A stretch of 64,000 bases of DNA from Branchinecta lynchi (lineage: Eukaryota > Arthropoda > Branchiopoda > Anostraca > Branchinectidae), in NCBI GenBank assembly GCA_023053575.1, contig JAKZAP010000016.1:19424030-19488029 (forward strand). Direction: 5' to 3'. Each line of letters starts with the position of its first letter. Within the stretch, counting starts at the first letter, position 1. Below are positions 51,601 through 60,600 of the stretch, piece by piece. The notes under the pieces are model-generated. The model worked only from the letters and a program-made list of their open reading frames with translations, was not told the DNA's origin and made no database searches. Both the position numbers and the translations under genes were made by a program.

Positions 51601-54600
51601 CAGCTACGATTGTATCTGATACCACGGTCTAAAGTCGTTTCTGCAGTTATCGTGGTATTTGATACCACGGTCAAAAGGCGTTTTGTACTTATCATGGCAT
51701 CTGGCCAGTTTTCGTGGTATGTGAAAAAGTCATCTCACTTTCATCAGTTTTTGTCAAATTGGTGGGAAAGAAGTTTGGAACTTAGTGACGTGACTGAATA
51801 TCAGTTTTTATGGCACTTGAGCATACTCAAGTGCCATATAGCGATCGTAATTTCTGTCGGTCTGTCGGTCTGTCGGTCTGTCTGTCTGTCTGTCTGTCGT
51901 TCTGACGTTCTGTCGGTCTGTCCAGGTTTTGCTAGTTTGGGCACTTCCACACAAGCTAGGACCATGAAACTTCACAGGCATATCAGGGACCCGACCAGAT
52001 CAACTTACAAATAATCACTTCCCTAATCCAACTTTCCCCGGATCCGGGAGTCCGGAAACTATAAAGTAAAACGGGAGCAAAAAGTAAAACGGGAGCAAAA
52101 CAAAGCGGTGGCCGAACGCGGGATCGAACCAGGTACCTATGGGTTGACTCACCAGTATTCTACCACTGAGCTATGCGACTATGTATCGAGGCGAATGCGG
52201 GAACTTATATGTAATTAAAGATGGTCAGTCTAAGTCAAACAGATCTAGTGAAACGTTTGGCAGGAATATCAGCGAACCGACCAGATTAACTTGGATATAA
52301 TCATATTCCGGATCCGATCATAGTGGGGGGAGTGGAGGGATGGGAAATCCGGAAACTATTAACATGCATAACTTTGGAAAGGGTAATCAGACATAAGTGA
52401 AACTTGACCTTTGTGTTGCCATTCCAGTTTTCTACCACTGAGCCATGCTATGATGTATAAAAAGCGAATGCGAGAATAGATACGGTTTAAAGATGGTCAG
52501 TCCAAGTCAAACAAATCTAGTGAAACGCTTAGCAGGAATATCAGGGAACCGACCAGATTAACTTGGATATAATCATATTCCGGATACGATCATAGTGGGG
52601 GGGGTGGGGGGGTGGAGGGATGAGAAATCCAGAAACGACGGTCTGTCGGTCTGTCCCGGTTTTGCTAGTTTGGGCACTTCCACATAAGCTAGGACGATGA
52701 AACTTGGCAGGCGTATAAGGGACCGAACCAGATTAACATGGAAACAGTCACTTCCCCGATCCGGCCATCGTGGGGTGGTGGTGGAGCAACAAGAAATCCG
52801 GAAACTAGTAACATGCATAACTTTAGAACGGGTAATCGGACTTGCGTGAAACTTGACATATGTCAAGAACAATTGCCGATAACTGGGGGGGGGGTGGAGG
52901 GGGGCACCCAAAACCTCGTGAAACGCTTCCACATAAGCTAGAACGATGAAACTTGGCAGGCGTGTTGGGAAACCGACCAGATTAACTTGGAAATAATCAC
53001 TTCCCCGATCCGGCCATCTTGGGGGCAGTGGAGGGATGGGAAATCCGGAAAGTAGTAGTATGCCTAACTTTTGAACGGGTAATCAGATATGTCTGAAACT
53101 TGACACATGTGAAGAACAAGTGCTTCAGAAGCTCAATTTCAAATCCGGACCAGATCCGATAACTGGGGGGGGGGGGGCTGGAGGGGGCACCGGAAATATC
53201 ATGAAACGCTTCCACATAAGCTAGGACAATGAAATTTGGCAGGCATATCAGGGAACCGACCAGAAGAACTTGGAAATAATCACTTTCCCCATCCGGTCAT
53301 TGTGGGAGGTGTGGAGGGATGGGAAATCCGGAAACTAGTAACATGCATAACTTTGGGACGGGTAATCAGACATGCAAGAAACTTGACATGTGTCAAGAAC
53401 AAGTGCTTCAGATGCTCAGTTTCAAATCCGGACCAGATCCGATCACTGGGGGGGGAGATCTGGAGGGGCAACCGGAAATCTGGTGAAACGCTTCCAAATA
53501 AGCTAGCACAATAAAACTTGACAGGCATATGAGGGAACCAACCAGATTAACATGGAAATAATCGCTTCCCCGATCCTGCTATCGCGGGAGGTGGGGGGGG
53601 GGGGGCGTGGAGGGAAGGGGATACGAAACTAGAAACATGCATAACTCTGGAATGGATAATCGGACATGCATAAAACTTGACAATTGTGAAGAACATGTGT
53701 CTCAGATTTTCAGTTTCAAATCTGGACCAAATCCGAAGAGAGGGGGATTAGAGGAGGGGGGGGACCGGAAATGTCGTGAAATGCTTAGGGTCGATGGATC
53801 GGGATGTCACAGTAGAGGAGTTGGAAGGGGTTTTCCCGGATTTCCGGTGATCACGAGTGAGGGTACTTCGAGGGGTACTTCCACATGTACTAGGACCATG
53901 AAACTTGGCAGACATATTAGGTACTCTTCCAGGTCAACTTGAAAATAGTTCTTTTCCCGATCCGATGATCATGGGGAGATTCTATTGACATGCATAACTT
54001 TGGAACAGGTGATCAGACGTGCATGAAACTTGTCAAGTGTCAAGAACAAGTGACTCAGATGATCAATTTCAAGTCTGGAACGGATCTGATAACATCGGGA
54101 GGAGCTGAAGGCGGGGGGAGAAATCTCTTGAAGCGCTTAGAGTCGAGAGATCGGGATGGGACTTGGAGGGAAGAACACGCATAAGCCATAGATACATTGT
54201 AGAGGCTTAACGGACTGCCATTCAATTTGCAAATATATTATTATTATTATTGACAAAACAGGACCGATCGTGTCACAGTGGGGGGAGTTGGAGGGGCTTT
54301 TCCCTAATTCCGATGATCACGAGTTAGGGTACTTCCAGATGTGCTATGACCGTGAAACTTTGCAGGCATGTTAGGGACTCTATTAGATTGGCTTGAAAAT
54401 ATAGTCCCTCCCCCGATCCGATCATCGTTGGAGGAAGATACAGTTGTCAATGAGGGGTATAACCATTTCAGGTCTACTAGATCAAGCCCATTTTCTGATG
54501 AAAGGAATATCGGGAGAGAGATCCAGCCTTGAAAACTGCAAACCGTATCTGACAAACATGCTAACTGTTCTTACAAGTGCCATATGAGCTTTCAGCTCTT

Positions 54601-57600
54601 GTTCTTTTGGGAAGACTTCGAGGAGCGCAATTTCGGCAATTGTCGTTTATGCAGAGCAATCGTATTCCAGATACCACGGGTAACTGCAAAAACGACTAAT
54701 TTTAGATCTAATTACCATGGTAACAAATACCATGCAAAAACACAACTAAAGTCTTTCACAGCAATGGTGGCGTATTTGCGTTTCATATCAGTCAATATAA
54801 ATATAGCTAATCAGACAAAGTCTTCGTCATCTCCACATTTGTTCTACTGAATGTAACGTTGTCTCTGGAATTAGGGTGTACGTGTTCTTCTTTTTACCCT
54901 AGATGGCGATAGAACCTGTCGACAAGCACCTCAACCCAGTCGCCGTTCTGACAGCTCTTGAGAATAATCTTCCAGAAAACGCAATACTCGTCGCCGATGG
55001 TGGCGACTTCGTCGGTACTGCTGCCTATATCGTCAGGTAAGAAAAGCTGAATTACAAGTTCTCCGCCTTGTAATAGCTGAAAGGTTTTCCATCATGTCGT
55101 GGCCCGTATAATGAACAATCACGTACTTGACTAAAGGCCCCTGCCGGGAGTCATCTCGAACGTAGTAGTAGTAGAATAGTTTTATTAGCAAGACAATCGA
55201 AGATACACAAATAGTACAGCAAAAGCACTGCTTGCGAGGATTTGCTATTAAACAACACAAACAAAAGAATTTTAATTTTTCTTTTACTGAAGTAAGGGAT
55301 ATATGAAACCATGTACCAAAGCACTCAACACAATTACCTACACTGAAAAAAAAAAAATGTTATGTTTTCTAGTCCCAAAGCAACAACAACGAAAAAAAAT
55401 AAAAAAATATAATTAACTTTCCTTAATCCATTTCGAAAGTGCACCAACCAAGCAACTCCAAACGTAGCTCTGATTTAAATTGATCAAAATTACCTAATTC
55501 CTTTGAACTTCTTCTAAGCTCATTGATGGTCAGCTTGGCTTCAAACCTTCTACTAAGCTTATTCCAAAGCTTAGACGCTCTATAAACAATCGAGAACGAG
55601 GACCTACTCGAAATCAAACGAGGAACCTGAATGTCACCTCTTGCCCGAGTATCGTGTTGGTGAACGTCTGACCTCTCACAAAATATACCTTCAAAACAAT
55701 CTGGAAGGTACCCATTATAATATTTGTAAATGAAAATCAGCGTGTAAAAATCACGCAATCCAGCCTCAGGCATTATATTTATTTCCCTGTATACTGATCT
55801 CATCGACTCACAATTCCGCACTCCACAAAAAGCTCTAATGGCGTTATTCTGGATCGCACGGATTTGACGAAGTATAGAAGGAAAAGTACCAAGCCGTATC
55901 GATGAACAGTACAAAATATACGGGTGTTTCAGTCAAAAATATAGTCACAACAAAATATGGGAGGGGAAAATGTATTTTAATTTACGGGTAATTCCTAAAT
56001 TGCGTGATAATATTTTAGAAAGAGATTTCACATGGTCTTTAAATGATAAAGCCTCGTCAACATTTATTCCAAGGTACTTAACGAACCTAGTACGCTTGAT
56101 TGATCCCCTCTCATAAGTTATTTCTTTAACCCATAGATCGTGAAAATATTACAGACTTGGACTTATCAATATTTAAATCAAGACGGTTTACCTTTAACCA
56201 TGTGCATATTTGATTCATTGCCGAATTAACTGTCGAAATAAGTAGTTGTTCGCTTGGGGAAACACACATTAGAGTCGTGTCATCAGCAAATAGGGGCGTA
56301 GTTACCTTAGTTATAGGAGGTGCAGTGTCAACAACGTCCCTAATTGAAGAAACAACTCTAACAGCATTCGGCAGATCATTAATAAAAATCAAGAAAAGAG
56401 TGGGACCCAGTACAGAACCTTTGGGGACACCACATTCTAGAACATTTTTACATGACAAAATCCATTTAAGTGGACCTACTGTTCTCTGTTTTGAAGATAA
56501 CTACGACAAACTCAAAGTAGTGCCTCTTAGTCCATAAAATTCACATTTTCTTAACAGTATTCGGTGGTCCACGGTGTCAAACGCCTTAATTAAATCCAAA
56601 AAAACACTAGTTACCCTCAATTTCTTATCGAGATGGAACCAATCAAACCAAATCGTTTATTCATTAAGAATCATACTCACAGCGTAACTGATTCGACGGC
56701 CTGGCCTGGCCTGGCCGACGATTGAAATTAAGTGTCTTTTTGTGTATGTTTATGTGTTTTATTTATTTTCTTCATTTACTCCGCTTTCTGAAAACGGCGG
56801 GTTATAAATAAATTACTTACTTACTTACTATGATTCCAACGTCAACATATAAGTACACATCAATATATATGAAAAAAAAAAAAAGAGCGTAACTGCCGAG
56901 TCAACTGCTATTTCGGTTTGCATCGAAACAACAGAAGAAAAAAATAAAAATAATTACACTATACCAAACGATCAAAGGTATGTTCTTAAAAACCGACATT
57001 CTCGAGTCAATGACAGATTTTTGAGCCTTTCTAGTTCGGATGGTTTAAAGTTTTTTTACACGGTAGTCAGCAATGTGTTAGTGCTGATGGGGGACTATCG
57101 GACTTTCTTGAGCTTTTATGCGGAATACCTCAAGGAACTAAAACAGGGCCTGTGTTATTTTTAATACTGTGTAATACGATTGCAACATGGCATACAAATT
57201 GAGCCAAGTTTGCAGACGATTCGACGTTGCTGATACTTCAAAAGCTTGAATCCCTGATCAGTACGGATGGGATAATTCGTCGGAAACGGTTCAAAATCAA
57301 CAGGGAAAAGTCAGCAGCTGTGAGAGTTTCACTTAAAAAAAATGAGATTCCTAGTCAAGGAGATTTAAATGTGCCAATTGTAAACAAGACCTAAGGTTTC
57401 GATGGGAAACCCAAGAATCTCATATTTGATCCAGACAACTGGGTCTTGTCTTCGCCAGATCCAGTATTCGCCAGGCTAATCATTAGAGAAAACCAAGTTC
57501 AGATATACCTCTATAAGCCATATCTATTTTGACGAGACTGAACGAAACTTCCTGCTTTATTTCTGCCAAATTTCCGGTTTCGGCCGAATTCCAAGCGAAC

Positions 57601-60600
57601 TTCCAGCAAAAAAGAAAATTCAGAATCGAATTCCGGTATCTCCTTATCCCTATAAAGAACATCTAATCAGTTTCAAATAAAACTTTAGCTTCTAAAAAAA
57701 AAACGGGTACAACCGGATTCCGGACGAATTATATGTCCGGTACTAAAATGATTGTCATATACAGACTCAGCGTCTCTTCTTACCCCTAAATTTGTCATCT
57801 AATCAGCTTCAAACTTATGTCGAATTAGTTGTCCGGGCAGAAAATGCTTTTCACGTAAGTGTTTAGCATGTCTACTTACCCCTAGATCAAACATTTAATC
57901 CACTTCAAATCAAACTTTTACTTTTAACCGACTTTCCGGTTTTTGCCGGATTCCGGACAAACTACTCGTCCGGCGAGGAAATGCTTTTCACCATCGTGAT
58001 CAACATGTCCTTCTTACCCCTAAATCGAACATTTAATCAACTTCAAATGTAACTTTTACTTTTAACCAACTTTCCGGTTTTTACCGGATTCCGGGCGAAC
58101 TACTTGTTGGAAGAGACAATGTTTTGCATGTTCGTGTTCATCATGTCTTCTTACCCCATAATCGACTATCACCTTAGTTGTTGTAAAATATTTTCTTTGC
58201 CCCTTAATTTCAACCCCCTCCCCCGCCCCTAAATCTAGGGCTACAAAGCCTATCTACGAACTTATCCTTACCCTTGACCGAAAGAGTCCTCACACCAAGT
58301 TTCATTAAAATATCTCATTCCCTTCGATAGTTATCGTGCTAACAGACGGACATACGGACGGACTGGCAGACGGGACAACTTGTACGATGTCATAGGTATC
58401 CCTCCACTTACGTTTTGGGATCCCAGTAATATGAAGATTTTAGGTGTGACCTTTGACTCAAGGATGTCATGGTCGGATCATGTACATAATATTATTAAGA
58501 AGGCGAATGTAGCACTAAGGAGTCTGGTAATTACAAAGCGTTTTGGTTTTAGTCGTCCTTCACTTTTAAATTTTTACAAATTGTATATATTTTATATTTT
58601 AGAATATGCTTGTCCTGTGTGACATCCAGGGTTGAGTAAGGAATAAAGCAATGACCTCGAGAATGTGCAGAAGCGAGCTGTTCGTGTGATATTGGGCCAG
58701 GAGTACACGAATTATGAAGAAGGTATAAATCTCCTTGGTATAGAAAGCCTTGTTGCCCGGCCTCACCAGCTTACTATGACCTGGGGAATAAAATGTTAGA
58801 ATCAAGTAAGCATCGTGATTTGCTACCGGAACCGTTACGAACCAGATATAACACGAGGCATCAAAATAAACTAGAGCCCTGCAAACCATCAGCTTCTAAC
58901 CGGTATGGATCTTCTTTTCGTTAATATTTTGTAAAGCATTTTAATGAGTAAGGGACAGTATGTTTTATAAATTATTGATAAGGTCTTACTATTATGTTCT
59001 TTGACCTAATAAATTCGTATCGTATCGTAAAATCATGTGGCCCTTTAGTGGTAGAAGCAGGGTAGAAGCGTTAAACAGTTTAACAAATGCCGGAACAAAG
59101 CTGCGTATCTTACATGGGTGCATTGGACAGGTTGCAGTTTTGGAACTGGGTTCGCCACTGGTCTTGGAGATCTTGCAGGTCTCAACTAGGTAGAGCCTTT
59201 ATCGCCTGCCCTGTTTAGTGCGTCGTTGCTAGGTAGAGTGCGTAGGTTAGTGCGTGATCAACTAGCTAGAGCCTTCATCCCCTGCCCTGTTTAGTGCGTC
59301 ATTGCTAGGTAGAGTGCGTAGGTTAGTGCGTCATCAACTAGGTAGAGCCTTCATCCCCTGCGCTATTTAGTGCGTCATTACGAGTTGGGGTGTCCAGTTC
59401 ATTCAACTTCAGTTTTTACTACATTTTCCCCAAAAATTCTTCGTCATGACTAACGGAAAATAGTACTGGAATTGTCAAATAAGAGCGCTAGAATTTTCAA
59501 ACATAAATTAAACAAAGCTTGGGTTGAAAACTGAACAAAAATGAGTAATATATGGTTTGTTGAAGTGATGGATGAAATATGGATTGAACAATTTCAATTA
59601 CCGTGTGGATACATGAATCTGTACGGAGTTTCAGTTGTTGTTGATCAGTGAGCTTCGCCACTAGTATTGTCTTTCGGACATGCATTGTTGTCTGAATTCT
59701 CAGTTCTCCGTTCTCTCTTCTGAATTCTTGATTCTCGTACAAATTACCGTTTTTGCGCATCTGGCTTCACCAGTCTTGCTTTTGACAAACATACTAATTT
59801 GGCAGCTCGTCCGCAACCCGGTATACTTGTTTATGCATATTGAACACTCGCACTCTGTTGACCAATCAGGGAGGAGAACGGAGAGCAGAGAATCGAGAGT
59901 TCACCATCGAAGCAACTTCTCTCAGAATCGCGAAGCTTTCCCCGTTCTCGATTCTGACAAAAACGCAAGAAAAGAAAAATTCGCTTGGTCTGAATAGTCC
60001 AAAAACGCGAAATAGGAGACCTGCGAGGAGAGTCGCAAGGAGAATTCGGATCAAAAACGCAACCATTGGTCAGTGAAACTGAACAGGAGGTCTGGGTGAT
60101 TTTCCGAGTTCAGCAGTTGTCCTCGAACTCTAGGACTACCAAGCTCATTGTGTATTCAGCGGAATATGTCCCAAGATTATCCTACAGGCACGGTTCTTAA
60201 TATTCTCAATACACGTTGTTTTCGAACGTAGCCTCTGATTGGTTTATGCAATCCGCACCTCCGACTGAACCAATCACGAACGGACCAATCCAACCACTGT
60301 GAAAAGAGCCTCTATGGTAAGACCAGAGAGCAAAAGCATGACAGCGACTGTGAATGAGAAATTGGAAATAATTAGTGTGGCATTTGGTTGGTCATTAATG
60401 ATTAATTATCGATCAGATAACAGAAGTGATATTATTCTCAGTTCGCAAAATATAAAATACGTTAAAGAATTCCCATTTCCCCTTTGAGATGTAGATTTTG
60501 ATTAAGCATTCTGGATGCTAGGGTTTGGAAAATCGGCCCTGGAACAGGATGTGAAAACTAAAGGGAGCTGTGGGAGTGGAGAAGGAAGTATCGGAAGAGC

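Larger units (their letters stand above)
51810..54603 (+). mobile_element. Family B, complete copy
   Basis: 5' hairpin GGCACTTGAG-catа-like loop-CTCAAGTGCC at 51811-51838, then GTCGGTCTGTCGGTCTGTCT (51856-51925, GTCY type), tandem units of 249-283 bases (restarts near 52677, 52926, 53209, 53491) each with a G-tract, then the 3' hairpin GAGCTTTCAGCTC and TTGTT. Non-coding. It splits repeat D without a visible target duplication. Confidence 0.85.

Noticed and set aside
51556..52014. 152-codon frame with repeated [10 protein letters not shown]
   Set aside because: Crosses repeat D, the 5' hairpin and the GTCY run of family B; not a gene.
52112..52182. Functional tRNA gene
   Set aside because: T-stem and acceptor stem do not pair.
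59183..59387. CRISPR-like array
   Set aside because: Contiguous direct repeat without spacers, in an animal genome.
59680..60076. Overlapping frames of 66-105 codons on both strands
   Set aside because: Overlap on opposite strands, no motif, no splice support.
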